From positions 62,001 through 126,000 of the forward strand of contig VJWM01000209.1 of the NCBI GenBank assembly GCA_010909165.1: a stretch of 64,000 nucleotides of DNA. The letters run 5' to 3'. Below the pieces are notes generated by a model. The model did no database searches. It was not told the origin of the DNA and saw only the letters and a list, made by a program, of their open reading frames with translations. Both the position numbers and the translations under genes were made by a program. Position 1 is the stretch's first letter. The number at the start of each line of letters is the position of its first letter. The stretch is from Anthoceros angustus (taxonomy: Eukaryota; Streptophyta; Anthocerotopsida; Anthocerotales; Anthocerotaceae). Of the stretch, positions 10,074 to 21,098 are shown one piece after another.

Positions 10074-13000
10074 ATGCCCCGCCGTTTAATCATTCCGGCG
10101 AAGTCAGTTGTGTTGCCCAAGTGCTCACGGTCATCAGGAATGGCTGCAGCGACTGTCACAAGAGCAGCAGCTGCAGCTGCTTCTCCGACCAGCTCAAGGT
10201 GGTGTCCGCAACGCCAACGCGGAGTGGCCAAGATACTCGGGGAGCATCGATATCGTCCAGTCGATCAAGAGAAGAGGATGCAAGGCTTCCAAGGCGGCAC
10301 ATGTCGAGGCTTGGCAGGTGCATGCGTCCGCTGCGCATGGGCTTGGGCCGCTGCAAGCTCAGGCCACAGATTTACAAGCTGCAGAGCGCGAAGTGGAGGT
10401 GCTGGAGCGGCTGTGCCACTTCCGGATGATCGATATGATCCGGATGCAGATGCGGATGCGGAGATCCAGGAGTCGATCCGAAGCATCCAGAGTATGCTGC
10501 GGTCACTCGGGGACGGGGCCATCTCCGGAGCCCCTACGACGCGGCCTGGGTGGCCATGGTGCCGGCGGCGGGCGGCGTCCTGGGCCGCACTTCCCGAGGC
10601 GCTGGAGTGGGTGGTGCGTTCGCAGCTGCCGGAAGGCTGCTGGGCGGGCGACGCGCACCTCTTTAACGTCTACGATCGCCTGGTGGCGACTCTGGCGTGC
10701 GTGGTAGCGCTGCGAACATGGAGCGTGCATCCCGATGCCGTGCGGAAAGGGTGCGCCTTCATCCGGCAGCATATGCACCAGGTGGATTCCGGAACCACAT
10801 CCACAGAACCGTGGGGTTCGAGATGGTGTTCCCGGCTATGCTGGAGCGGGCGAGCGCGCTGGAGCTGGATCTGCCGTACGACGCGCCCGCCAGCACCCTT
10901 CTGCGGGAGCGGGAGCGCAAGCTGAAGCAGATTCCGGTGGAGTTGGTGCAGTCAGCCCACGACGCTGCTGGCGTCGCTGGAAGGGATGGACGCCCTGAAG
11001 GGCTTCGACTGGGACAAGATCCGGAGGCTGCAGTCGCCGGCGGGCCACATGCTCACCTCTCCGGCCTCCACCGCCTGCTTGTACATGCACACCGGGGACA
11101 GCAAGGCGCTGCAGTACCTCACCCTGCTGGTGGAGACGACGGGGTGTTATCCCCAACCACTCGCCTGTCGACATCTTCGAGCGGCTGTGGATCGTGGACA
11201 GGCTGCAGCGTCTGGGAATCGCGCGCTACTTCAAGCCCGAGATCAAGGACATCCTGGACTTCGCCTTCCAGCGGTGGACGGAACGGGGCCTGAGCTGGGC
11301 CACCGATTGCAATGTCACCGACCTGGACGACACCAGCATGGGCTTTCGCTTGCTGCGCCAGCATGGCTATCCTGTCTCTGCAGGTGCCCTCTGTACACTC
11401 ACGCATGTATCTTGGCTTGCATCCTTGGCTTGCTCCCGCTTATCACACTTGTGGTGACTGTGTCTGTCTACTACTCATGTGATGCAGATGTGTTCAAGGC
11501 ATTCTGCAAGGAGACCACTCGTGCTGGGTCGACCACGGGTGCGACCTGGACACCGATGTCACCCCATGTTCAATCTGCACCGCGCGTCCGAGATGCGCTT
11601 CCCACACGAGGACTTGCTGGACAAGGCCTGGGAGTACACGCGCTTTCATCTGGGAGAAACAGCGACAGCCGCAGCTATCGGACAGGTGGGTTGTGTCCAA
11701 AGATCTCCGAGGAGAGCTGGAGTACGCTTTGAGCTGCCCTGGTACGCCAGTATGCCTCGCTTTGAGACCAGGGCTTATATCGACCACTACGGCCCTGGCG
11801 ACGTGTGGATCGCCAAGAGCCTCTACAGGTGAGTACCTTCCGTCTCACATCGCTTTCACGCATTGGCGAGCTCCTGACAGCTGAGAAATCAATTGGGCAT
11901 CCATGTAACTGCATCCATCTCTTTCCAAATTGTACAGGATGTATGGCGTCTGCAATTCAACATTCCTATCCCTTGCAAAAGCAGACTTCAACAAATTGCA
12001 AACCATGTACCGCGCGGAGCTGGAGGCATTGAAGGAGTACGTGCAGTTCAAGTTTCCCATCATCCGATCCTCACTAATAGCCACAATGTCTGAAGAGGAA
12101 AGACTTAAGCTTGCCTATTAACTTCGCTTCCAATTCGCTCTGTGCACCGGTAGATGGGTATCAGAATGTCGCTTCGACCGTCTCCCATTTGCTCGCCACG
12201 ACAGGGTGATTCCAGGCTTCCGTGCGCGGCTGCCACCTCCTTCGAACCGGAGATGGCTGCGGTGCGCAGGCCAGGACCCAACTCATGCTCCTGGCCACCA
12301 TACTCGATTACGATTACACCACCCTGTCAGGAGTTCCCCAGGACGAGCTCGACCGGTTCCAGGCTGCCACCAAAGGTACCGTTAGCCGGTCATCCACTCG
12401 TAGCCATGCCACTGTCACTCGCCGACCGGACCGGCTGTCCCTTCTCACTGCCTGCAATTGCTTGCTTCAACATCTGTGTCCTTCTGCAGCTGGGACCCGT
12501 CCATGATCGACCACACCAACCACAGGCAGCGCATCGTTTTCATGGGCATCTTCGACACCATCGTCGAGATAGCCGACAAAGCATCCAAGGAGCAGGGCCG
12601 CGATGTCAGCAGGCATGTAATCGCATCGGTGAGTGACTTCTCTGGGGCTCTACTGTCCGCATCCCTAACAGCCTAGTGCATCCTCACTTGCTTGTTCAAG
12701 CATTGGCTCACCTACCCCCACGCGCAGTGGCAACGCTACGCCGAATGCGTGAGCATCCGAGCCAAGTGGAAGCGGGAAGACATCATTCCCACCTGGAACC
12801 AATTCATCCCAGTCGGCGCAATCTGCATCAGCGCGGAGCTCTGCAGTTTGGGACCTGGCTTCTTGATACCCGGTGTGGGGTGAGCGAGGAGGCCATCAAC
12901 TCGGAATACTACGACCTCCATGAAGTCTCCATGGTAGCGCGCCTCTTGAACGACCTCAGATCGTACCAGGTACGCTAATATGTAGTGAAGGTGAGATTGC

Positions 13001-13322
13001 ACATGTCTGCATACATCACACAGCATACATGCATATGACCCGTCCCATGTCCAATCCTGAATTGCCACAGAAGGGGATATCGGAAGTGAACAGTATGGTT
13101 GTTCATATGAGAGAGTACCCGGAGAAGAGCGAGGAGGAAGCGGACCACGACATCCGAGCTATAGTGGAATCAACATGATACAGCTGGTGCAACATGTCTT
13201 CACTCCATCGGCTGTGCCCACCCTGCAAACTCGTCTTTTGCACAATGCCATTGTCGCATATTACCTCTACGCAGACAACGACGGCTGGTCCTCCCCTCAG
13301 CCAAGATGCAGCACCACTTTAA
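10074..13322 (+). CDS. Diterpene synthase, class II/class I fused type, copy A, frameshifted
   Basis: Plastid enzyme of the ent-copalyl diphosphate synthase/kaurene-synthase-like family, which cyclises geranylgeranyl diphosphate. Exons inferred: 10074-11383, 11487-11828, 11938-~12090, 12154-12375, 12490-12628, 12728-12969, 13071-13322. The start MPRR gives an Ala/Thr/Ser/Arg-rich transit peptide. Domain signs in order: the SAYDxAW-type segment near 10535; VVALRTW; VDRLQRLGI; the class II motif DLDD at 11320-11331; PWYASMPRFETR and DHYGPGDVWIAKSLYR in exon 2; the class I region in exon 4, here LDYDYTT (12303-12323); an NSE/DTE-like LLNDLRSYQ before the exon 6 donor. Exon 1 is 1.3 kb without introns, unlike intron-rich seed-plant relatives. 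Private indels (e.g. at 10538, 10790, 10952) break the frame where copy B is intact, and two breaks are shared with copy B. Product not predictable. Confidence 0.9.
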
Positions 13323-13446
13323 CCAGCTTCTTTTCAACCGTGTGATTTGATGTACTTCAGCCACCTCTATCAACTTCACTGCAGAAGTCGTTACCACAAG
13401 TAGTAACCTAAGAAACCTGTGTACATTTTGAAATCTCACAGTTCAG

Positions 13447-14300
13447 CAAGTGTGTGCGTGCAAACCCTTTCCTGCCAACCTCTTTTTCTGCAGACGGAAC
13501 CATATTCCATGTGTAGCGTCCCACGCTACCTGCCCTGTACACCTGCACAAGTTCCTCCGCCACGTGGCAAGCCACCATGTACCGACTCAGCGAGGATTTT
13601 CAACAGGCCTGACAAGGCCTGCATTTGCTCGTCCACCAAGCCTTCCATCTCCTGCATATCATAGAGGTTCCCTTGAATGACCGATTTTTGCAGCCAGGGT
13701 GTGCCGGACATCTGGTACCCTGTCAGGCACAGCCTGCGAGTAATATATGTCACAAAAGTTTATCTGCAGTCGGGAACCATATCCCATGTAGCGTCCCAAG
13801 GTACCTGCTCTGTACACCTGCACAAGCTCCTGCGCCACACGTGGCGAGCCACCATGTACCAACGCAGCGAGCATTTTCAACAGGCCTGACAAGGCTTCAT
13901 TTGGTTCCGTTGAATGACCGATATGTTGCAGCCAGGGTGCCGGACATCTGATACCCTGTCAGGCACAGACTTCAGTATATATATGACACAATGTTATAAT
14001 AGGGAATGCACAAAAGTTTCCATCTCCCCACACCTCATACCTCTGGACCATTAGGTTGCTCAGCATTACCATGCAGCTTCCAGCTCGAGTAGACATCACG
14101 CGCATTATTCAGTAACGAGAGCGAGTACCTTGCAATCCGCTCATCTCCTACCACGGACTCTTTTGTGGCTCCTGAAGAGCAGGCAGCAACATCAGCCAAC
14201 AGAGTTTCAAGTGTTTCTAACAAAAGCACCGGGCCTGTAGGTGGTGGGAGACTGTACCAGTCAATGACAGCTTCAACCTTGTCTCAACATCACGGATCTA
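13447..14300 (-). pseudogene. Unrecognised helical protein gene with duplicated exons, copy A
   Basis: I do not recognise this protein. Reading on the minus strand from 14300: a segment with DWYSLPPPTGPVLLLETLE..LLADVAACS..ERIARYSLSLLNNARD..SSWKLHGN, then a second segment with VPDRV.DVRHTLAA, DMQEMEGLVD.QM.ALSGLLK and PRVAQELVQVYRAGTLGRY. The second segment occurs twice in tandem (13497-13745 and 13775-13985, offset about 275 bases), so at least one exon is duplicated. Both look alpha-helical, with no signal peptide or membrane segment. It lies tail-to-tail with the diterpene synthase. Copy B: 35712-36612, with fewer frame breaks. It could be an ordinary single-copy gene caught in the duplication. 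Confidence 0.5.
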
Positions 14301-14429
14301 TTGTACCAGCAATCCAGGTGTGTCAAGCGCATAGATGCTTGGATGTCTACCAACTTGGCACGACGCATGTTACCCACCTATGTCAATTGCCAGCAGGCAA
14401 AGGCTATCACCACTCGCCTCAGGCTGGAA

Positions 14430-14800
14430 GATGATGACATATATCAAGTGCTGGTAAGGACATATCCCAGACCTGGGAGCCTGATCTGTTTCGGTGACTC
14501 CAGGCAGAGGTCCAAGTTGCTTTTTCAAATGCTCCTGCAGTAGACAAAAGCTACGATCTCAGATAGACAAGGCTTGGCCTCCAAAGGCTCCAATGACTCT
14601 CCTGATGCTATATGACTCTCATGTGCAACAAACAGCGCTAGCAACAAACAGTACCTGGAAACCCCGATCTTGTGAGCTGACCCATCTTGTTCAGAATAGC
14701 TGACTTGCGCACGCCCTGGCGACATCAGCAGCAAGGTGGGCTCTTTCACTGGCTCTCTTTCAGCCAATCCCTTGCTTTCACGCATCAGCGCCTGAAAGCT
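14430..14800. other. No recognisable gene; end of similarity with copy B
   Basis: Similarity between the duplicated units stops at about 14427. I see no conserved protein up to 14800. Confidence 0.5.
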
Positions 14801-14807
14801 GAGAAAT

Positions 14808-15255
14808 CAACAATCCATGTGACTGCATCCATCAAGGGTCCACCAAGCTTTCCATCTCCTGCAGGTCATCCAGGTTCCCATTGAATGACCGATATGTTGC
14901 AGCCAGGGTGTGCCGTACATCCGAGACCCTGCCAGGCACAGCCAGCGAGCATGACATAATATTAGAGGAACAAGACTGAACGAAAGTTTCCATCTCCCCA
15001 CACCAACTTGGAGAAGGCTTCATACCTTTGGACCGTCAGGTTGCTCAGCGTTCCCATCCAGCTTCCACCTTGAGTAAACATGGCGCGTATTGAGAAGCGA
15101 GCAAGTACCTCGCAATCCGCTCTTCTCCTACAACCGAGTCTTCTATGGTTCCTGAGGATTAAGCAGCAACATCAGCCAAATAGAGTTTCATATGGTTCTA
15201 ACGATGACACCAGTCCTGTAGGTGGTGGGGAGGCTGCAATACCAGTCAACTACCA
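14808..15255 (-). pseudogene. Third partial copy of the unrecognised helical gene
   Basis: The plus-strand sequence repeats words of the neighbouring gene: 'CCACCAAGCTTTCCATCTCC', 'GACCGATATGTTGCAGCCAG', 'CGAGCAAGTACCTCGCAATC', 'CCTGTAGGTGGTGGGGAGG'. It is more diverged, with stops in the equivalent frames. So this gene was itself locally duplicated before the 19.6-kb event. Confidence 0.6.
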
Positions 15256-15289
15256 TCTTTAGGGTGGAACACTAATCTTACCTGGCCCA

Positions 15290-16525
15290 AACAGGCAATG
15301 GCTAGCCAAGACCCTTATTAGGGCCTGCGGAGAGAGGCACATGTCTTCAGAGCTTCGTCAGGATAAGAACTTTGGGGTTTCAAACCGACGCTGTAGAACA
15401 TGGTTCCCATGGCCAGGCACAAAGCAATTCATTGCAAGACGTAGCCAGTAGTAACCTACGTCTCTGGACATGTTGATGAAGGACCTTCGAGTGAGGGTAA
15501 AACACTGCATCAGGGTGCTGGCTTCGCTTCCTGTCGACTCTTGCAAGGGGCGGAATCTGCCATGGTGGACAAGGTATACCAGCATCCACAAAATGCTGAT
15601 TCAACACGCGTACGGGACATCCAGTCACCACATGGAAATGACAGGAGCACGCATTCAAATCGCGACGCCTGCTCCACCAATCTGATTATCCTCTACACGG
15701 CACCAACGTAGATCGTCCTGCAGAACTAGGTCGTTGAACAGCTCAAAGACTTCGCTGCTGGGCTGGTGAATAGAAGTGATGACAGTCCGTCCATCTGAAG
15801 CCAAATTCTTCAAGGTAGTCGTAACAAAGAAGGCTGCAGCACTGCAACAAGCCCACCTTCCATTTTAGCACTGAATGATGAGTAGAAGCAACAAAAAAAT
15901 AACTCCGAATGCACCATCCACACCTTTCCAAGTCACTGATAGGCTCATCCAGATGCAAAAAGCGAGGCTTGGTAAGCAGCTCCAAGGCAATGGTGACCCA
16001 TCTCCTCTCACCTCCGCTCACCCCTCTGAGATGTTAATTCTCTATGGGCGTGTGCAAAGCTTACTGAAGACCCATTCCTGGATCGTGGTGTTAATGATTC
16101 TGTGCCCTGGGCATCCTGACCGGAAGCCGGAAGAAAGCCGAGTACACCATAGTCTCAAATACGGTGAGCGTCCCGGGCAAGTTGTCATTCTGCGTCACAT
16201 AGGCCTACAATCACAGCAGCGATGAGCTCCCGAAGTGACAGTAACTGTCCCAGTCCCAGCCCCAAAACTCATTCCCACTTACCGCCACGCCGCACGACAG
16301 CCACTACTTGCTGCCATTGAGATAAATGTGCCCCGGGGCGTCTGCCTCGCATTCTTGGCCAACCTCCCTGCCCAAACGACATTGTGATCCATCACACCGG
16401 TCACTTCCTGTGACGCGTTGTGCGAGATCAAGCCCTTCCCCAAGGACTCAACAAAACTGTCACGTCCCACATGCCTGCCAGAGTGTCGAGAAGGGTTGAT
16501 TTGCCGGAGAAGGCCCCATGATGTA
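15290..16525 (-). pseudogene. ABCG half-transporter (WBC11/ABCG11-like) pseudogene
   Basis: ATP-binding cassette exporter, plasma membrane; relatives move cutin, wax or terpenoid molecules. On the minus strand: a damaged Walker A ending SGKSTLLDTLAG (about 16470-16515), then AYVTQNDNLPGTLTVFET (Q-loop, 16130-16200), the signature SGGERRWVTIALELLTKP with Walker B FLHLDEP (15960-16025), the H-loop [17 protein letters not shown] (15730-15785), [10 protein letters not shown] (about 15585), and the first transmembrane segment with [20 protein letters not shown] (about 15430-15490). The rest of the membrane domain is absent. Walker A has lost part of GxxGxGK, and the frame is broken in several places; introns are likely near 15850 and 16050. 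It lies between the diterpene synthase and the BAHD fragment, which suits a cluster transporter, but it cannot be functional as written. Confidence 0.82.
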
Positions 16526-16740
16526 GCACGTCATTCCTTATTTAGGCTTTCGTCTGTGACGCCTTCGTGTGATGATGGCATTGTACTTCTCGGTGTGGTG
16601 ATGCCGTCTGTGCTTCTTGGTGTGATCCTCCCAAACGTCAAACATTTTGAATCTGGTAATCGTCATCTCTCCAGGGAATCGAGACTTGTGATGGTGATCC
16701 CAATTGCAACCGGAGGGATCCAGGTGTCACAGTGTGTGTG

Positions 16741-17226
16741 AGGCAGCAGAGCCTCCGCGAAATTTGGCAGCCTTGAAACGGGTCTGCGCGATGTGGTAAC
16801 CACCATGGTGGTTCCCGCCGGAGATCCAGAGAAGAAATCGCACGAGAACGAAAGGTGTGAGATCCGTAGCCTGGATCAGCTCATCCCCAACGTGTACGTG
16901 CCTTCTCCTGCTGTTCGATAAAACCCCGAGATCGGGATTGGCGGGACTGGTGGAGAGCTCAAACAGTCGCTGGCTAGGGTGCTGGTGCTCTTCTATCCCA
17001 TGGCGGGCAGGGTGGTGGAGAGGGCGGGCCAGCCGCCGCATCTGGTGTGCAACAATGCCGGTGCCGTCTTCACCTCCGCGCACGTGGACGCTCCCATGAG
17101 CCAAGTGTGTGGAGTCGGCATTCACTTCCAGCCGGTGCCACAAATCCAAGGGACATTGATGAGGCACAAAGTTGAGATTGCAGAGGCGGAGGTGGAGGTG
17201 GGAAGCAAGCCCTTGTGGTTCATGTA
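16741..17226 (+). pseudogene. BAHD acyltransferase N-terminal fragment (HCT-like)
   Basis: BAHD enzymes transfer acyl groups from CoA thioesters to hydroxyl or amine groups, in the cytosol. Two blocks are visible: VVTTMVVPAGDP .. SLDQLIPNVYVPSP (16776-16917), the usual N-terminal 'T.V.PA.PTP' and 'LSNLDQL.P..YVP' region; then, after a stop at 16918, GELKQSLARVLVLFYPMAGR .. PPHLVCNNAGAVFTSA (16950-17085). This is the first third of the family's usual 430-460 residues. The catalytic HxxxD and the DFGWG motif are missing, so it is a truncated relic. It abuts the copia element that starts copy B, which may have removed the rest. Confidence 0.78.
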
Positions 17227-17239
17227 AGCCTCAGCCTCT

Positions 17240-17575
17240 GAGTGTTGTGCAAATGGAAATCTTCCATGGGTGCTGTGGAATTCAGGTGGCGGGGCTGCGG
17301 CATATGCATGCAGGTGACGGATTTGAGTGTGGAATTCAGGTAGCGTGGCCCTGGCTGTCAGCTGGCTGCATGCCAGAGCATGGCATGACACGGAAGCGTA
17401 AAGAGGAAAGGCAGAAAAACAATTGAGAGTGAAACAACCACGTCGAGGAGAACATATAAAAGTAGTTATAAAACCCAATCTAGGATACCTACTCATATGT
17501 CAGTAACCTAAGTAATAACTAAAAGTATTGTTCAAACGTGCCCTAAGTAGGGCTCTAACTTGCACAATCTCAACA
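17240..17575 (-). other. copia 3' LTR start with polypurine tract
   Basis: Reading on the minus strand, TGAGTGGGAG (17576-17585) is a polypurine tract, followed by TGTTGAGATTGTGCAAG at 17575 downwards, the TG-start expected of an LTR. A TTTTATATG word near 17455 could be its TATA box. The outer end of the LTR could not be fixed, and no matching 5' LTR was found beyond the primer-binding site. Confidence 0.6.
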
Positions 17576-17724
17576 CTCCCACTCACGTTTGGAACAACGT
17601 GAAATGAGACTAACAAGCTAACATGTCCAGTTCACTCTTGATAAGAACATAAATGTATAGCAAGTTAACATATGATGAAGAAAAGCTCCCACTTATGAAG
17701 AACCACTTGATAAATCCACAAGGC

Positions 17725-18240
17725 CTAAAGCGGAAGAGAAATACTCATGCTTGGCCTTAGATAAACCTTTAGTAAATATATCGGCGAGGTTCTCCTCCGT
17801 GGGAACATACTCAATGGCGAGGTTCTCCTCCGTGGGAACATACTCAATAATACGTGATGCTTCGCAACTAATTGTCTTATAAAATGATGATGAACACCAA
17901 TATGCTTAGTTCGAGCATGGTACTTGGCATTCTTAGTTAACGCTATTGCCGACATATTGTCACAATACAATAAAGTTGGTGAGCCTTGAACTTGATCCAT
18001 CTCCGCTAATAAGGATCTTCCAGCTATAGCTTCCTTACCAGCTAGTGTCAAGGAAGCATACTCACTCTCAATTGAGTCTGTCACAATAAAGTTGGTGAGC
18101 CTTGAACTTGATCCATCTCCGCTAATAAGGATCTTCCATTCGGCTTCCTTACCGACTAGTGTCAAGGAAGCATACTCACTCTCAATTGAGCTAAGAGACA
18201 CACTCTGTTGCTTCTTACATGTCCATGAAAGCAATGACAC
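17725..18240 (-). pseudogene. copia RNase H domain with internal duplication
   Basis: Shows SWTCKKQQSVSLSSIESEYA, RSLLAEMDQVQ, TLLYCDNMSAIALTKN and HARTKHIGVHHHFIRQLV, the copia RNase H signature up to the 'TK' end. A block of about 113 bases (with IESEYASLTL.GKEA) is duplicated at 17960-18190, and a 33-base block (with 'FPRRRTSP') at 17780-17845. The duplications would damage the fold. Confidence 0.9.
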
Positions 18241-18388
18241 TACACATGGTGAAACAATAGCTAGATAAGCTTTTCCTTGTAGCAGGATCTGCCGGTTGTC
18301 GCACCAACCACAAGTAGCAACCTTCTTGTTCCGGATCTCTTGTCAAGCCCAACATACATAGTTCCATATAGGAAGCGATAGATGCGTT

Positions 18389-19411
18389 TTACCCAACCCA
18401 ATGTGCTAAACCAGGATTAGAAAGGAATTGCGACACAATGGAAACAGCATGTGTGATGTCTGGACGAGTCCAACCACTAAGGAAAAGTAAACATCCTACT
18501 GCTTCCCTATAAGGTGTATGAAGCATCCTCTCCTGTTCCTCAGTTGTAGTAGGGCTGTCTTGAGTAGATAGGGTTTGCCCAGCTGCAAGTGGAGTGGCTG
18601 CAGGACATGCTGCCTCAAGCTTGAAGTGATTAAGAAGCTCTTTAACATACTTAGATTGATAAATGCTAAGTGTACCTTCTTCCCTATTCCGAGCAATCTG
18701 AACTCCAAGGCAATAAGTAAGAGTTCCAATATCCTTCATCTTGTACTTGGAACTAAGAGTTGCCTTAACTTCTGATAAGAGGTCTTGGCTATTCGTAGCA
18801 ATTATTATGTCATCCACATATAAAGCAATAATAACAAGCTTCCCATCCTTGCGTAGGAAATATACATTCTCATCAGAATCACAACGGACAAAGCCAATCT
18901 CTACAAGAGTGCCATCTATATCAGCATACCACTTCAAAGGAGATTGTTTGAGTCCGTAAATACATTTCAAAAGTCTGCAAACTAAGTCTCTAGTTTTAGG
19001 ATCTACAAACCCTTCGGGTTGCTCCATATAAATAAGCTCCTCTAATTTACCATATAGAAAAGCAGTGGTAACATCCATTTGTTGTAGATCTAAATCTAAC
19101 TCGACTGCTAATGCTAACAAGTATCTAATTGTCTCCAACTTAACAACTGGTGAAAAGGTCTCATGATAATCTACTCCAGGAACTTGACTATATCCCTTAG
19201 CACACAAACGTGCCTTGTAACGTTCTACACTACCATCAGCTTTCAATTTGATACGAAATACCCACTTACATTGAATTGGTTTCCTACCATAAGGGAGCTT
19301 AACTAATTCCCAAGTATTATTCTCTATCAAACTATTATATTCGGATAATATAGCTGCCTCCCACTTCTCCTTATCCGGTCCAGGATAATGCCTCTTCACG
19401 TGTGAGTTCAA
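18389..19411 (-). CDS. copia reverse transcriptase (open 340 codons)
   Basis: RNA-dependent DNA polymerase. Contains WEAAILSEYNSL, NTWELVKLP, KWVFRIKLKADG, RYKARLCAKGYSQ, DYHETFSPVVK, QMDVTTAFLYGKL, MEQPEGFVD, LKCIYGLKQSP and the catalytic ALYVDDIIIA (YVDD). It continues through GTLTYCLGVQIAR and QSKYVKELL to YREAVGCLLFLS and the 'TRPDI' motif. This is the longest uninterrupted retroelement frame in the window; the neighbouring integrase and RNase H are disrupted. Copy A's counterpart would lie left of the window. Confidence 0.95.
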   Translation of the reverse strand: MNSHVKRHYPGPDKEKWEAAILSEYNSLIENNTWELVKLPYGRKPIQCKWVFRIKLKADGSVERYKARLCAKGYSQVPGVDYHETFSPVVKLETIRYLLALAVELDLDLQQMDVTTAFLYGKLEELIYMEQPEGFVDPKTRDLVCRLLKCIYGLKQSPLKWYADIDGTLVEIGFVRCDSDENVYFLRKDGKLVIIALYVDDIIIATNSQDLLSEVKATLSSKYKMKDIGTLTYCLGVQIARNREEGTLSIYQSKYVKELLNHFKLEAACPAATPLAAGQTLSTQDSPTTTEEQERMLHTPYREAVGCLLFLSGWTRPDITHAVSIVSQFLSNPGLAHWVG

Positions 19412-19852
19412 TAAGATTAATGCTATGTAGGCTTGGACTAATGAGGGACAGGAGTTAATGAGTTCACATCTAAATTGGGTTCATTTCTCAAATTAGATAA
19501 AGGGCAGCTAAAGAATTATTATTTTGGGTGTTGGAAATGGTTGGTGCGCAGTGGCAGATCTCTGGATGAGACTTGGGCGATTCTATGTGCAAAGAGGCAT
19601 CGGTGGTCACGGGATCGGATGTGCCAAGATGCAGCGCGAAGGCGCGTCCCTCCCAGATCGCACCCTCGGTGATACGGCTCAAGCCAGTGGAGATCTCTGG
19701 CGTCCTTGTGGGCGGCCAGTGGCTTGGATCGGGAGGAGGCTGTAGGTGAGGTTGCACCACAGGGTAGCCTTGCAGGAGATGTGCAAGGTGAGGCAAGCGC
19801 CCTATTGGATCGAGCTGCGGCTGATTTTGCTCTGGATTAAAGGCGCAGGTTT

Positions 19853-20470
19853 CTAGACCTTTGTGGGAGCAAGTCTTGCAGGATATGATGGCTGATTTAC
19901 AGGCCTTGTAAGGCGAGTACTTGTTGGGCGCCGGCCCTTGTCGGGTGTGTGCAGGCGCTCCCATCCTCGATCCCACTCGGACAGCTGCTGGTCATCAGCG
20001 CTCCCACTCACATCTGCAAGGTCAGAAGTCAAAGGAGCAACCTTGCCTGTATCTGCTGGTTCAGACGATAATGGATGGTGCTCCTCCAATTCTCTCCCTC
20101 GGCGGCTGGACAGCAGAGATTGCTCGTCAATAACAACACTCCTCGAATACATGATCCGCTGAGTCTCAGGGTTCACCAGCTTGTATCCCTTTATGCCTTC
20201 AGTATATCCCACAAACAGCATCTTGTTGGCCTTAGCATCGAGCTTCTGACGAAGTTGTTTGGATATATGAGCATATGCAGGTGCTCCGAAAATACGAAGA
20301 TGCAGCAAATGGGGTTTGAGTCCTAACAGCGTCTCTCAGCATAGGGGTTATTCTCCATTAAAGAGGTTTGGGTCCCTAAAGACCAAAAAATGACCCCCGA
20401 AAACGGGCCAAAATGCATCATCTTTAGCAAAACCACTCTTTAGACATGTCTTGAAAGACATTGACCATGT
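19853..20470 (-). pseudogene. copia integrase C-terminal region
   Basis: LHLRIFGAPAYAHISKQLRQ, KLDAKANKMLFVGYTEGIKG, YKLVNPETQRIMYSRSVVID are the classic copia integrase C-terminal block. Upstream (20330-20470) it is degraded. The DDE catalytic residues are not visible. Downstream there is a Pro/Ser-rich linker towards reverse transcriptase. Matches 212-790. Confidence 0.88.
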
Positions 20471-20655
20471 TATTTCTCGTGAATACTTACGCTACTTGAG
20501 TTTAAGCGAAGAAGGTTTTGATTTCACCTTCACAAGGAAGGGATTTCAAGGATTTTAACGGTGCTAGGAATCCTAAACACCTCTTTCGCGCGATAGTACT
20601 TCCTAGTAGGGTGAGCGTAGGCAAACCAAACAAAACTAGTCCAAAAGCCAAAGCT

Positions 20656-21003
20656 GCCGGACGTCGGCGCAACCAACATGCGACAATTGCAAGCCGAAAA
20701 GAAGCAACTTCGTCGGACGTCCGGCGCAATTGTGATAGAACGATCGATAGCTTGATCATGGCCATCTCGAGCAAACTCGACTCTAGAAAGTAGCGGACGA
20801 TACGGGTGCCTTGTACACAACCCGAGGATCTCCATTGTTAGAGTGAAAACATAGGAAGGAATTGGAGCAATGCGGACGTTCGGCACTTTGGTGCGAGTCT
20901 AAAACTGCGCCGGACGTCGGCGCAATTTAGACCCCAATCTTGCGGGCGTCCAGCGAGATGGAAATGGTGGAGTGGATGCGGCGGACGTCCGTATAAATGT
21001 ATA
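20656..21003. repeat. CGGACGTC motif cluster, copy B
   Basis: Same six motif occurrences as 975-1325, ending in CGGACGTCCGTATAAATG. Confidence 0.7.
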
Positions 21004-21098
21004 TATATTGTTTGTATCCCTTCTAAAGCATCCACTCGGGTAAGGGTGGAGATAGACACCTGGTATAAGAGGTAAGGGTGGAGATAGACACCGGTATA

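Larger units (their letters stand above)
1..14427 (+). repeat. Tandem segmental duplication, copy A
   Basis: This stretch is collinear with 19632-36740 at high identity over copia remnant, 5S-like array, MITE, P450, promoter array, diterpene synthase and a minus-strand gene. The period from position 1 to 19632 is about 19.63 kb. The copy probably extends left of the window, because the copia reverse transcriptase seen at 18.4-19.4 kb would lie upstream of position 1. Similarity ends inside the unrecognised gene at about 14427. Differences are mostly 1-3 base indels plus a few large insertions. Confidence 0.93.

Noticed and set aside
10150-11180. Several long Arg/Pro/Ala-rich frames overlapping the synthase on both strands
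   Set aside because: GC-rich codon use of the synthase produces open shadow frames; the conserved motifs are all in the frames given for the synthase.
16530-16740. An additional BAHD 5' exon or promoter
   Set aside because: Only a GGTGTGGTGATG-type repeat is visible; no TATA word or coding similarity.
17240-17575. A fully bounded LTR pair for the copia element
   Set aside because: The 3' LTR start is convincing, but I found no matching sequence beyond the primer-binding site at 22062, so a pair is not claimed.
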